NCBI GenBank assembly: GCA_021201665.1
Contig: JAJQEO010000039.1
Span: 53,087-113,675 of the forward strand
From: Lachnospiraceae bacterium
GTDB taxonomy: Bacteria > Bacillota > Clostridia > Lachnospirales > Lachnospiraceae
Direction: 5' to 3'
DNA length: 60,589 nt
Shown: piece by piece, positions 17,104 through 26,422 of the stretch
How positions within the stretch are numbered: position 1 is the first letter of the stretch
How the letters are laid out: every line of letters starts with the position of its first letter
Program-made: the position numbers and the translations under genes
Notes under the pieces: model-generated
What the model was told of the DNA's origin: nothing
The model's input: only the letters and a program-made list of their open reading frames with translations
Database searches by the model: none

Positions 17104-18315
17104 ATGTGTAAGGGAATGACAAATTTAAAAAGACTGGGAATCGCCTCCTTTACCGCCCGGGGCAAATCTGTGGCGGATAAGCTGGCAGCAGCTTTTGAGG
17201 AAGAATATGAGATCACGCGCTATGAAACGGGTCTTCGCGCCTGGTGCGGCAGTCTGTTTGAATCCGGCGCGGACGGAATCATTTTTGTAGGGGCGTGTGG
17301 CATCGCGGTCCGGTCAATCGCGCCTTTCTTAAAAAGTAAGACGACGGATCCGGCGGTGCTGGTTATTGATGAGGCCGGACAGTTCGTGATTTCCCTGCTT
17401 TCCGGGCATATCGGCGGAGCCAACCGTCTGGCCCTCCGGGCGGCGCAGATCTTGGGAGCGACTCCGGTGATTACGACCGCGACCGATGTGAACGGCAGAT
17501 TTGCGGTGGATGTTTTTGCGAAGGATAACGGCCTGAGGATTTGCAGTATGAAAGCCGCGAAAGAAGTCTCCGCCGCGATTTTGCGCGGGGAAAAGGTCGG
17601 TGTTTGCTGTCAGGGAGAGATCGAAGGTGACATTCCTCCAGAGTTGACTTTATTGGAAACCGGGAAAAGGGAGGAGAAGTATTCTGCCCTGCCGGAGCAA
17701 GGGAACGCATTGGAAAGGCGAGATGACCTGATATGCCTGAAGAAGTCTGGAAGGGGGCTGTTGACAAAGGCTGTTGTCTGCATTGGGATCCCTGCGCATG
17801 CTTTTTCTATCGGGGTGCTTTCACATAGTCTTCCAAACGAGGTGTCTGCGCATGACTCTCATACCGAAGCTTTTTCGTACGGATCCGCGTCAGGTGTACA
17901 GACGGTATTGCAGCTTTGCCCCAAAGCCTACATCCTCGGCATCGGCTGCCGCAGGGGAAAGTCGGAGCAGGATATAGCGCTTCTGGCGGATCAGTCTCTT
18001 GCCAGACTTGGCCTTACGTACGAAGATATTGTCGGTGTGGCATCGATTGATCTGAAAAAGGAAGAACCAGGGCTTGTGGAATTCTGCCAGAACCGGGGGC
18101 TGCAATTTGAGACGTATCCAGCGGAGACACTTGCCGCCGTCAGTGGTGCCGTTTCTCATTCTGCCTTTGTAAGCGAAGTGACAGGTGTGGATAATGTCTG
18201 CGAGCGTGCCGCCCTGTGCATGGCGAAAGAGGGAGGGCGGCTGGTTCTTCCGAAGCAGGCAGAAAACGGCGTGACAGTCGCAGTAGCAGAACAGCTGTGG
18301 AAAGTGTGCTTTTGA
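17104..18315 (+). CDS. cbiG: Cobalt-precorrin 5A hydrolase CbiG
   Basis: CbiG opens the delta-lactone of cobalt-precorrin 5A and releases acetaldehyde in anaerobic cobalamin synthesis. Visible features are the N-terminal SFTARGKSVADKL strand, the central IFVGACGIAVRSIAP and LLSGHIGGANRLA motifs (about 60-110), and the C-terminal LGIGCRRGKSEQD domain (about 279-291) ending with VSEVTGVDNVCERAA. The linker between the domains (about 195-270) is long and low in conservation. Starts at GTG 17098, ATG 17104 or ATG 17116 are possible, none with a strong ribosome site; ATG 17104 is my choice. No cobalamin riboswitch was seen upstream. Confidence 0.88.
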   Translation: MCKGMTNLKRLGIASFTARGKSVADKLAAAFEEEYEITRYETGLRAWCGSLFESGADGIIFVGACGIAVRSIAPFLKSKTTDPAVLVIDEAGQFVISLLSGHIGGANRLALRAAQILGATPVITTATDVNGRFAVDVFAKDNGLRICSMKAAKEVSAAILRGEKVGVCCQGEIEGDIPPELTLLETGKREEKYSALPEQGNALERRDDLICLKKSGRGLLTKAVVCIGIPAHAFSIGVLSHSLPNEVSAHDSHTEAFSYGSASGVQTVLQLCPKAYILGIGCRRGKSEQDIALLADQSLARLGLTYEDIVGVASIDLKKEEPGLVEFCQNRGLQFETYPAETLAAVSGAVSHSAFVSEVTGVDNVCERAALCMAKEGGRLVLPKQAENGVTVAVAEQLWKVCF

Positions 18316-18335
18316 CGCTTTTGAGCAAATTGCAA

Positions 18336-18364
18336 TTGCTAAAACAGAACGTACGTGCTACAAT
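18336..18364 (+). promoter_or_regulatory. Promoter of the second AAA/nuclease gene
   Basis: TTGCTA (18336-18341), 17-base spacer, TACAAT (18359-18364) with an upstream TG forming an extended -10. It suggests this gene is transcribed separately from cbiG. Confidence 0.6.
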
Positions 18365-18417
18365 TCCTGTATGGATAAAAAATACCCTGGCATTTGTCAG
18401 AAGGGAGGTGCGGGACT

Positions 18418-20007
18418 TTGGGAGAATATTTGAATCCTGGAAATGAGGCGTTTCAGAACATTGTCGATGATGTTTACGTTGATAAGACAGGGCTGATCGC
18501 CTATGTGAACAGTACGATTAACACGCCGCGTAAGCTGACCCATTTTAGCAGGCCGAGGCGGTTTGGAAAGTCATTTGCGGCTAAGATGCTGTGTGCTTAC
18601 TATGACAGGAGCTGTGATTCTCATGCATTGTTTGAAGGACTAAAAATATCCAAACTAAAATCGTTCGGGACATATCTGAATAAATATGATGTGATTTATC
18701 TGGATATGGTTCGCTTTATATCGAACAGTGCAGATAAAAATGCTGTAGTGAAGGATTTACAATCAAGAGTAATCCGGGAACTGAAACAGGCATTCCCGGA
18801 GGTGGAGTCTATTGATGAACCTGCTTTGCCCTATATGCTATCTGCGATTGTAGCCAGGACAAAACAGAAATTTATTGTAATTATTGACGAGTGGGATGCA
18901 TTGTTTCGCGAAGCAAAAGACAACCTGGCTCTGCAGGAGGAATATGTCCAGCTTTTGAGGGGGATTTTTAAAGGAGGACCGGAGACAGATAAAACGATTG
19001 CGGCAGCATATATGACAGGAATTCTTCCGATAAAAAAATACGGAACACAGTCGGCACTGACGGACTTTAGAGAATTTACGATGACCCGGCCTGCAAAGCT
19101 TGCGAAGTACGTTGGCTTTACGGAGCAGGAAGTAAAAAAACTATGCAGAAAGTTTCGCATGGATTTTGAAAGCATGAGTGCGTGGTATGACGGCTATTGT
19201 TTTAATAAGGTAAAGCATGTATATAGTCCTAATTCGGTCATGAATGCCCTCATGAATGAAGAATTTGGGAATTACTGGACAGACTCGGAAACTTATGATT
19301 CGTTGAAAGACTACATCAGCATGAATTATGACGGGCTGCGGGATGCTGTTATTTCCATGCTGGGTGGTGAATCTGTCAGGATCAGGATCGGAACGTTTCA
19401 AAACGATATAACATCCTTTAAAAATAAGGATGATGTATTGACCTTACTGGTTCATCTGGGATATCTGGGCTATGACTCCGTGGAAAAGAAAGTATTTATC
19501 CCCAATAAGGAAGTTGCGGAGGCTTTTGCTGACTCGGTAACCGGCGATAAGTGGGAAGATGTAGCAGAATTGCTGCGGGATTCGGAGGACCTGCTGGAGT
19601 CGACGATCCGGAGAGACGAGGATGCGGTTGCGGACGCGCTGGAGAAGGTGCATCAGTTAAATTCGTCTGTGCTGCGCTACAATAACGAAGCTTCATTGAG
19701 CAGCGCGATTATGATTGCCTATTATACTGCAAGGCGTTTTTACAAGATTATCCCTGAACTTCCAGAAGGGAAAGGTTTTGCTGACCTTGCTTTTTGGCCA
19801 GGAAAAGGTGTAGACAAGCCTGCTATGATTATAGAGTTGAAATATGATAAGGATGCTGATACTGCGATCAGACAAATTCATGATAATCGTTACCAGGGTG
19901 ATTTGAAAAAATATTTTGGTAATTTGTTGCTGGTTGGAATTAACTATGATAAGGATGGGAAAGGGAAAAACATGAAAAAACATTCCTGTATTATTGAAAA
20001 AGTTTAG
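18418..20007 (+). CDS. Second DUF1703-type AAA ATPase/PD-(D/E)XK protein
   Basis: TTG at 18418 is the likely start because GGGAGGTG lies eight bases upstream; this gives 529 residues. Walker A variant RPRRFGKSFAAK is near 45-56, Walker B FIVIIDEWDALF near 151-162, and nuclease-like motifs GFADLAFWPG and IIELKYDK near 452-478. It is a paralogue of the protein at 15151 but well diverged. It interrupts the cobalamin genes, between cbiG and cobJ, and has its own promoter and a more AT-rich composition, which suggests later arrival. Biological role unknown. Confidence 0.88.
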   Translation: MGEYLNPGNEAFQNIVDDVYVDKTGLIAYVNSTINTPRKLTHFSRPRRFGKSFAAKMLCAYYDRSCDSHALFEGLKISKLKSFGTYLNKYDVIYLDMVRFISNSADKNAVVKDLQSRVIRELKQAFPEVESIDEPALPYMLSAIVARTKQKFIVIIDEWDALFREAKDNLALQEEYVQLLRGIFKGGPETDKTIAAAYMTGILPIKKYGTQSALTDFREFTMTRPAKLAKYVGFTEQEVKKLCRKFRMDFESMSAWYDGYCFNKVKHVYSPNSVMNALMNEEFGNYWTDSETYDSLKDYISMNYDGLRDAVISMLGGESVRIRIGTFQNDITSFKNKDDVLTLLVHLGYLGYDSVEKKVFIPNKEVAEAFADSVTGDKWEDVAELLRDSEDLLESTIRRDEDAVADALEKVHQLNSSVLRYNNEASLSSAIMIAYYTARRFYKIIPELPEGKGFADLAFWPGKGVDKPAMIIELKYDKDADTAIRQIHDNRYQGDLKKYFGNLLLVGINYDKDGKGKNMKKHSCIIEKV

Positions 20008-20128
20008 AATGTTTCGGAAGCGGGGAATAGTATCTGTGCAGAATGAAACATAAGTATACAATGTACGCCAATATAATATACGATTGGATGCCAGGAAGAT
20101 TATTTCTGTGTGAAAGAGAGGTTTCTGC

Positions 20129-20860
20129 GTGAAAAATAAGTTATATATCGCGGGTATGGGTCCAGGAGACACTGGTCTGATGTGCCAGAGGGCCGCAGAG
20201 GTTCTGGCTGCGTGCGACACGATTATCGGCTATACTGTGTATGTGAATCTGCTGCGGGAGTCGTACCCGGACAAGGAATTCCTGACTACGCCGATGACCC
20301 AGGAGGCGCGCCGCTGTGAGATGGCTTTTGAGGAGGCTTCGAAGGGGAAAAAGGTGGTCATGGTCTGCAGCGGGGACGCGGGAGTCTATGGCATGAGCGG
20401 CCTGATGCTGGAGATCGGGGCAGGATATCCGGAGATCGAGGTGGAAGTGATTCCCGGCGTGACGGCTGCCCTGAGCGGCGGCGCGGTGCTCGGGGCGCCG
20501 CTGACGCATGATTTTGCGGTGGTCAGCTTAAGCGACCGGCTTACCCCGTGGGAGAAAATAGAAAAGCGTCTGCGCCTGGCGGCAGAAGCGGATTTTTGCA
20601 TCTGCATTTACAACCCTGCGAGCAAGGGCAGGCCGGACTATCTGGCGCGGGCCTGTGACATTCTGCTTGGCGTGCTGCCGCCGGAGCGGATCTGCGGCAC
20701 GGTGGAAAACATCGGGCGCGAGGGCGAAACTGCGAGGCTGTATACGCTGCAGGAATTGCGCGGGGCGCAGGTGAATATGTTTACGACAGTCTTTATCGGG
20801 AATTCGCAGACAAGAGAGATTGATGGACGGATGGTGACACCGAGGGGATATCGTATCTGA
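20129..20860 (+). CDS. cobJ: Precorrin-3B C17-methyltransferase
   Basis: A SAM-dependent corrin-ring methyltransferase of 243 residues that contracts the ring while methylating C17 (CbiH in the anaerobic pathway). It shows the family's N-terminal YIAGMGPGD motif, the VCSGDAGVYGM loop (about 89-99), VIPGVTAALSGGAVLGAPLTHDFAVVSLSD (about 110-140) and IYNPASKGRPD. The start is GTG 20129 behind AAGAGAGG. It belongs with cbiG (17104) and the cobK-cbiE-cbiT fusion (23996), although unrelated genes lie between them. Confidence 0.92.
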   Translation: MKNKLYIAGMGPGDTGLMCQRAAEVLAACDTIIGYTVYVNLLRESYPDKEFLTTPMTQEARRCEMAFEEASKGKKVVMVCSGDAGVYGMSGLMLEIGAGYPEIEVEVIPGVTAALSGGAVLGAPLTHDFAVVSLSDRLTPWEKIEKRLRLAAEADFCICIYNPASKGRPDYLARACDILLGVLPPERICGTVENIGREGETARLYTLQELRGAQVNMFTTVFIGNSQTREIDGRMVTPRGYRI

Positions 20861-20903
20861 AGTTATGGAATCAGTATCTGACAGGTTTCGATCTCCTTGC
20901 AAT

Positions 20904-21029
20904 GGGATATATCCCGTCCGCAGGACGAGGATGCCATCCCGGCGAGGGATATATCCCGTCCGCAGGACGAGGATGCCATCCCGGCGAGGGATATATCCCG
21001 TCCGCAGGACGAGGATGCCATCCCGGCGA
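20904..21029 (+). repeat. Three 42-base palindromic tandem repeats after cobJ
   Basis: Near-identical units start at 20904, 20946 and 20988. Each contains the perfect palindrome GGGATATATCCC, a GTCC-GCA-GGAC hairpin and the near-palindrome GGATGCCATCC. The array lies between cobJ and the membrane-protein gene with no spacers, so it is not CRISPR. Confidence 0.9.
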
Positions 21030-21171
21030 GAAATCAGACTTATAAATGTTTCAAGTCTTCGCTCCTCGCCGTTAGGGGCGGACAGAATCCATCCCTTCGA
21101 CAAATAACTGGGTGGAAGGGGTATCTTGTTTGCAAGGGGATTGCCTATGCAAAGACAGAAGGGAGAAATGT

Positions 21172-22950
21172 ATGAATACTAAGAAACAGACAAACAGTCT
21201 TGCGAATCTATTAATACGTTTACTGGCCACCGCGATTTTCGGCGCTATCTATTTTTATGTTATGCTGCCGGCGATTAATTTCAAGGCACCGGACTTCTGG
21301 TTTTTTCTGGTAGTGCTGCTGGTGTTTTTTATTCTGGTGACGCTGCTGACAAGCGGCATCCGCGTGACGCGCATGGGAGTTACTCTCCCGCAGGGAGTCG
21401 CCTGGGAGAGGTGTAAAATACCGGTACTGTTGATTGTGGTATTGGTTCTGGCGGCTGTTGTGGCGATGATCTATTCGTCCGAGATTTTTCATGCGAAGTC
21501 TTATTACAATCTGCTGGATGTGCAGACGGGCGACTTTACGGAGGAGGTCGCGGAGATTTCTTATGATAAGATTCCGATGCTGGATAAGGATTCTAGTGTG
21601 CAGCTGGGCAGCCGCGCCCTGGGAGCGCTGAGTACGACGGACGCCAGTCTGGTGTCGCAGTTTGAGGTCTCTGATGAGGAGTATTCGCAGATCAACTATC
21701 AGAATAATCCGGTGCGTGTGGCGCCGCTGCTTTATGGAAATATCATCAAGTGGTTTAACAACCGCTCTGAGGGGCTTCCGGGTTATATTGTTGTCAACAT
21801 GGTGACCCAGGAGGCGAGTCTGGTCAAGCTGGACGAGGGCATGAAGTATTCGACCTGTGAGCATTTCGGGCGCAATCTTTACCGGCTGCTGCGTTTCCGC
21901 TATCCGACGATGATGTTTGGCGATGTGAATTTTGAGATTGACGAGGACGGCACGCCCTGGTGGGTCTGCTCGCGCACGGTGCGGCGGATCGGTCTTTTCG
22001 GCGGCACGGACACGGAGGGTGCGGTGCTGGTGAACGCGATCACCGGAGAGAGTACTTATTATGAGGAGGTCCCGACCTGGGTGGATCGTGTTTACTCTGC
22101 AGATCAGCTGGTGCTGCAGTACAATTACCACGGCACGCTGGTCAACGGCTGGATCAACTCCTGGCTTGGTCAGAAAGGGATCACGACCACCTCGGACGGC
22201 TACAATTACATCGCGATGAATGACGATGTGTATCTTTACACAGGTGTGACCTCGGCTGGAAACGACGAGTCGAATGTCGGCTTTATCCTGGTCAACCAGC
22301 GCACGAAGGAGGCGCGGTATTACAACATTCCGGGGGCCACGGAGTATTCCGCGATGTCCTCCGCGGAGGGCGCGGTGCAGCATCTGGGCTATGCATCGAC
22401 CTTCCCGATCCTTTTAAATATTTCGGACGAACCCACGTATTTTATGTCTCTGAAGGATTCGGCCGATCTGGTGAAAATGTACGCGATGGTCAATGTCACT
22501 GACTACCAGATCACAGCCACTGGCAGCTCCGTGGCCGAGTGCCAGGCAAATTATGAGGCACTGCTGATTGAGAATGGGGTCAAGGTGACCGACCCGGTGG
22601 AGGTAGTGGAGAAGGAGACCAGTACGGTTACGGGCACGATTACAGCCATCCGCACCGTCGTCGTGGATGGCAACACGATTTTCTACATCTCGCTGGGTAC
22701 GGGGGATTATTACGCAGTTTCCGCCGCGGACGATCCGGATACCGTGATTTATGATGTTGGCGATACGGTCACGATTACGTATTACGTGGATGAAGACGAC
22801 GCAGAAGAGGCGGAGGATACTGCAGAAGCTACAGAAGAAACTGACGCTGCTGAGGATGCGGAAACTACGGAAGAAACGGAAACCGCAGAGAATGCCGGAG
22901 ACACAGAAGAAAACGGAAAAACGATATGGACGGGGATTTCCGTCGAGTAG
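21172..22950 (+). CDS. Membrane-anchored protein of unknown function with repeated extracytoplasmic domain
   Basis: 592 residues from ATG 21172, which follows AGAAGGGAG; earlier ATGs lack support. Three hydrophobic helices (about 12-32, 38-58 and 78-98) anchor a large outer domain. That domain carries three related segments, GYIVVNMVTQEASLV, GAVLVNAITGESTYY and GFILVNQRTKEARYY (near 205, 285 and 365), suggesting internal duplication of a PepSY-like strand-turn-strand unit. The C terminus is a Glu/Thr/Ala-rich tail of about 45 residues. I do not recognise an enzyme motif. It lies within the cobalamin region without an evident link to it. Confidence 0.75.
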   Translation: MNTKKQTNSLANLLIRLLATAIFGAIYFYVMLPAINFKAPDFWFFLVVLLVFFILVTLLTSGIRVTRMGVTLPQGVAWERCKIPVLLIVVLVLAAVVAMIYSSEIFHAKSYYNLLDVQTGDFTEEVAEISYDKIPMLDKDSSVQLGSRALGALSTTDASLVSQFEVSDEEYSQINYQNNPVRVAPLLYGNIIKWFNNRSEGLPGYIVVNMVTQEASLVKLDEGMKYSTCEHFGRNLYRLLRFRYPTMMFGDVNFEIDEDGTPWWVCSRTVRRIGLFGGTDTEGAVLVNAITGESTYYEEVPTWVDRVYSADQLVLQYNYHGTLVNGWINSWLGQKGITTTSDGYNYIAMNDDVYLYTGVTSAGNDESNVGFILVNQRTKEARYYNIPGATEYSAMSSAEGAVQHLGYASTFPILLNISDEPTYFMSLKDSADLVKMYAMVNVTDYQITATGSSVAECQANYEALLIENGVKVTDPVEVVEKETSTVTGTITAIRTVVVDGNTIFYISLGTGDYYAVSAADDPDTVIYDVGDTVTITYYVDEDDAEEAEDTAEATEETDAAEDAETTEETETAENAGDTEENGKTIWTGISVE

Positions 22951-23076
22951 AGACGGAATTTCGTTATGAAAATTCATAAAGTACCTTTCACATGAAAAGC
23001 TTTACAGCTGAAAATCGGAACATGATATATCCGTATCCGCTGCGCAGGTGTGGATATATATGGTCAGGGAAGAAAA

Positions 23077-23793
23077 ATGGTTGGAACAGGAACACTGATT
23101 AATGTGGCCGCGATCGTGGCGGGCGGCCTGATTGGTCTGGCCGGAAAAAAACGGATGAATGACCGGCTGCAGGAGACGATGATGAAAGCCACGGGGATCT
23201 GTACGATGTTTATCGGAATCGCGGGGACTCTGGAAAAGATGTTGACGGTCACTGACGGGACTGTCAGCTCGCAGGGTTCGCTGATGATCATCGCCAGCTT
23301 TGCACTTGGGTCGCTGGTCGGAGAAGGGCTCAATATTGAGCAGGCGATTGAGCGGTTTGGAGAATGGATCAAACGCAGGAGCGGCAATGGGGACGATGCC
23401 TCTTTTGTCAATGCCTTTGTGACCGCTTCCTTCACTGTCTGCATCGGAGCTATGGCGATCGTCGGTTCTATTCAGGACGGGATACAGGGTGACCCGACCA
23501 CACTGATGATGAAAGCGATTCTGGACTTTCTGATTATTATGGTCATGACGGCTTCTCTTGGAAAAGGATGCATTTTTTCAGCCATCCCGGTCGGGATTTT
23601 TCAGGGAACCATCACGCTCCTTGCGAGCGTTTTGGCACCGCTGATGACGGAGGGTACCCTGAACAGTATTTCATTGGTCGGCTCGATGCTGATTTTCTGT
23701 GTCGGAGTCAATCTGGTCTGGGAGCGGAAGCTGAAGGTGGCGAACATGCTGCCCGCGATCGTGGTTGCGGCGGTTTGGGGCGCGCTTGTGTAA
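23077..23793 (+). CDS. DUF554-family membrane protein
   Basis: A 238-residue polytopic protein beginning MVGTGTLINVAAIVAGGLIG, a typical DUF554 (YdfK-like) N terminus, with about six to seven hydrophobic helices and the family's GTLEKML and TASFTVCIGAMAIVGSIQDG motifs. Function is unknown; transport has been supposed from topology only. ATG 23077 follows CAGGGA. An in-frame GTG at 23050 is less likely. Confidence 0.85.
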   Translation: MVGTGTLINVAAIVAGGLIGLAGKKRMNDRLQETMMKATGICTMFIGIAGTLEKMLTVTDGTVSSQGSLMIIASFALGSLVGEGLNIEQAIERFGEWIKRRSGNGDDASFVNAFVTASFTVCIGAMAIVGSIQDGIQGDPTTLMMKAILDFLIIMVMTASLGKGCIFSAIPVGIFQGTITLLASVLAPLMTEGTLNSISLVGSMLIFCVGVNLVWERKLKVANMLPAIVVAAVWGALV

Positions 23794-23995
23794 ATGACTG
23801 GTTCGGACTGCGTTATTATTACAATCTGAAAGAAATGGTATATAGCTGGAGCGAGAATTGTTGTTTGCCAGATAACTGTCTGAAATAAGCCGTTCTGAAA
23901 AGAATAGGGTCTGTGACAAAAGTGGCAGTATATCTGCATACAGAAAAACAGAGTGCATCAGAAAAACAGAAGAGCATCAGGGAAACAGGAGTAAG

Positions 23996-26422
23996 ATGGG
24001 CGATTTAAAGAATTCAGATTACAAGCAGAAAAAAATTCTGATTTTTGGCGGGACAATAGAAGGGCGTCAGGTGTCCGATTACCTGTGTAAGCAGAATGTC
24101 GCGCATACGGTCTGTGTCGCCACGGAATATGGGGAAGAGGTCTTACGGCCGCGGCGGCAGAATCCTGCGCAGATGGACCACGCCCGAATGGAAGTGCACC
24201 AGGGTCAGATGGAAGAGCATCTGAGCCAGACGGAAGTATGCCAGGGCCAGAAGGAAGTATGCCAGGGCCAGAAGGAAGTATGCCAGGGCCAGAAGGAAGT
24301 ATACCGGGGGCAGATGGAAGTGCATCAGGGACGGATGGACGAGGAGCAGATCCGGGAATTTCTGCGGAATGCTTCCTACGTGCTGGTGGTGGACGCGACC
24401 CATCCCTATGCAGTCGAGGTGTCGAAAAATATCTGCGAGGCCTGCCAAAAAGAGCAGGTGCCGTATATCCGTTATCTGCGTGAGGACAGTGCCGCCGGAG
24501 TGGACATGGCTGAAACACACATTCCAGGGACGCGCATGGCGGCTTTGACGGCAGTACATGATGGAGGTACTCCGTCAGATAATTCCGCTTTGTGCGAAAC
24601 TGGCCTTGCCGACGGCTTGCCTACGCAGAGAGAAAACAGGAAAATGGCCGTGGAAGATAGATCCTTTGACGACTGTGCGCCGGTCTATGTCGACTCGGCT
24701 CAGGAGGCTGCGCAGTATCTGGAGAAGCGTCAGGGCAGGATTTTTCTGACGACGGGCAGCAAGGAGCTGCATGTGTTTACAGAAACTATTTCGGATATCA
24801 CGCGCCTCTTTGTAAGAGTTCTCCCCTCGGCGGAGGTCATTGCCTCCTGCCGTTCGCTCGGCCTGGAAGGGAAACAGATCTGCGCGATGCAGGGACCGTT
24901 TTCTCTGGACATGAATACGGCGATGCTCCGCCAGACGGGCTGTACCTATCTGGTGACCAAGGAAACCGGCGCATCCGGCGGGTTCCCGGAAAAAATAGAA
25001 GCCGCGAGAGCGTGTCATGCTGTGGCGGTCGTCATCGGCAGACCCCGCGAGACGGGATGTGGATGGAAAGAAGTGAAGGCCAGGCTGGACGCGGCGGTAC
25101 AAATGGCCGTTCTTGACGGTGAAGACCTCGATGATAGCTGTGATGAGGCCGGCTGCTTTGATGACACTCCCCGTCGGATCAGCTGTATCGGGATCGGCAT
25201 GGGGACACCATGGACGCTGACCTGCGAGGCTGTCCATGAGATACAAAATGCGCAGGTACTCTTTGGAGCGAAGCGTATGCTGGAGTGCGCTTACAGCCTG
25301 TTTGGGAGGCAGAATTGTGACAGCGGAGAGGACAGAGATTGTCCCACGATGGTACCGGAGTACAGCGCCGAAAAGATTTACGATTGGCTTGCACGGAATC
25401 CGCGGTACCGCCGCGTGGCAATTTTGATGTCCGGCGATGTCGGCTTTTACAGCGGCGCGAAGAGAATTGCCGAAGTGTTTCAGGAGGAAGAGGTCCACTA
25501 TTTCTGCGGCATTTCCTCTGTCGCCTATTTTGCCTCCAGGATTCCGACTCCCTGGCAGGACGCGAAGCTCTTGAGCGCCCATGGGAAGGAGCTTCCGATT
25601 ACCAATTATGTAAAAAAATGTCCGAAGATTATTCTGCTGGCCGGCGGTGCCAGAGGCGTCCGGGAGCTTATGCAGACTCTGGCGTCGGCAGAGATCCCTG
25701 AACTACGTGTAACGGTCGGCTCTAACCTCTCTTATCCGCAGGAGCAGATCGAAACAGGGGAGCCGTGCGAGTTTCTGGACTATCAGCCGCCCGCGGACGG
25801 TCCCTGTATCATGATGATCGAGAATCCGGGCGCGGGGCAGATTATTACGCCAGGCATACCGGATGACCGGTTTGTGCGTTCGGAAAAGATACCTATGACA
25901 AAGGAGGAAATCCGGGCTTTATCCTTAGCGAAGCTTCGTTTGCGGGAGGATTCGCTTGTATACGATGTGGGCGCGGGTACCGGTTCTGTTTCTGTGGAAT
26001 GCGCACGGCTCTGCACGAAAGGAATGGTTTATGCCATCGAACGGAATCAGAATGCTTTGGAGGTTATGCGGCAGAACTGCCGCCGGTTTGGTCTTTCCAA
26101 TGTGATGCCGGTTCACGCGGTCGCCCCGGACGGCCTGGACGAGCTGCCGCTACCGACTCATGCGTTTATCGGCGGCAGCTCCGGCAATATGAAAGCAATC
26201 ATTGAGTCTCTGCTGAAAAAAAATCCGAGGGTGCGTATCGTTATCAATACGGTTACGCTCGAGAGCATGGGTGAGGTGACGAACCTGATCGGAGAATTGG
26301 GGATTGTCGATGCGGATATAGTGCAGATTTCTGTGGCAAAAACCCGTCAGGCGGGACGCTACCATCTGATGAACGCGCTTAATCCGGTAACTATCGTTGC
26401 CTTCGGCGGAGAGGATGCCTGA
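23996..26422 (+). CDS. Fused precorrin-6A reductase / CbiE / CbiT cobalamin enzyme
   Basis: An 808-residue three-domain fusion. Residues 1-385 are CobK/CbiJ (ILIFGGTIEGR near 14, VDATHPYAVEVSKNI, RIFLTTGSKEL, VTKETGASGGFPEKI), the NAD(P)H-dependent precorrin-6A reductase. Residues about 393-618 are CbiE, a C5-methyltransferase (SCIGIGMGTPWTLT, MSGDVGFYSGAKRI). Residues about 620-808 are CbiT, the C15-methyltransferase/decarboxylase (VYDVGAGTGSVSVECA SAM site). Consecutive pathway steps are thus joined. The CobK part has two inserts: a glutamine-rich heptad array (66-114) and a variable loop near 177-223. AGGAG precedes ATG 23996. The 3' end runs into a 36-base repeat array. Confidence 0.9.
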   Translation: MGDLKNSDYKQKKILIFGGTIEGRQVSDYLCKQNVAHTVCVATEYGEEVLRPRRQNPAQMDHARMEVHQGQMEEHLSQTEVCQGQKEVCQGQKEVCQGQKEVYRGQMEVHQGRMDEEQIREFLRNASYVLVVDATHPYAVEVSKNICEACQKEQVPYIRYLREDSAAGVDMAETHIPGTRMAALTAVHDGGTPSDNSALCETGLADGLPTQRENRKMAVEDRSFDDCAPVYVDSAQEAAQYLEKRQGRIFLTTGSKELHVFTETISDITRLFVRVLPSAEVIASCRSLGLEGKQICAMQGPFSLDMNTAMLRQTGCTYLVTKETGASGGFPEKIEAARACHAVAVVIGRPRETGCGWKEVKARLDAAVQMAVLDGEDLDDSCDEAGCFDDTPRRISCIGIGMGTPWTLTCEAVHEIQNAQVLFGAKRMLECAYSLFGRQNCDSGEDRDCPTMVPEYSAEKIYDWLARNPRYRRVAILMSGDVGFYSGAKRIAEVFQEEEVHYFCGISSVAYFASRIPTPWQDAKLLSAHGKELPITNYVKKCPKIILLAGGARGVRELMQTLASAEIPELRVTVGSNLSYPQEQIETGEPCEFLDYQPPADGPCIMMIENPGAGQIITPGIPDDRFVRSEKIPMTKEEIRALSLAKLRLREDSLVYDVGAGTGSVSVECARLCTKGMVYAIERNQNALEVMRQNCRRFGLSNVMPVHAVAPDGLDELPLPTHAFIGGSSGNMKAIIESLLKKNPRVRIVINTVTLESMGEVTNLIGELGIVDADIVQISVAKTRQAGRYHLMNALNPVTIVAFGGEDA
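24191..24337 (+). repeat. Seven 21-base in-frame repeats inside the CobK domain
   Basis: Units start every 21 bases from 24191 to 24317. Three are nearly identical (EVCQGQK) and the outer four diverged (EVHQGQM, EEHLSQT, EVYRGQM, EVHQGRM). Confidence 0.92.

Noticed and set aside
20904..21029. Possible CRISPR array
   Set aside because: The units are contiguous with no unique spacers, and no cas genes are present.
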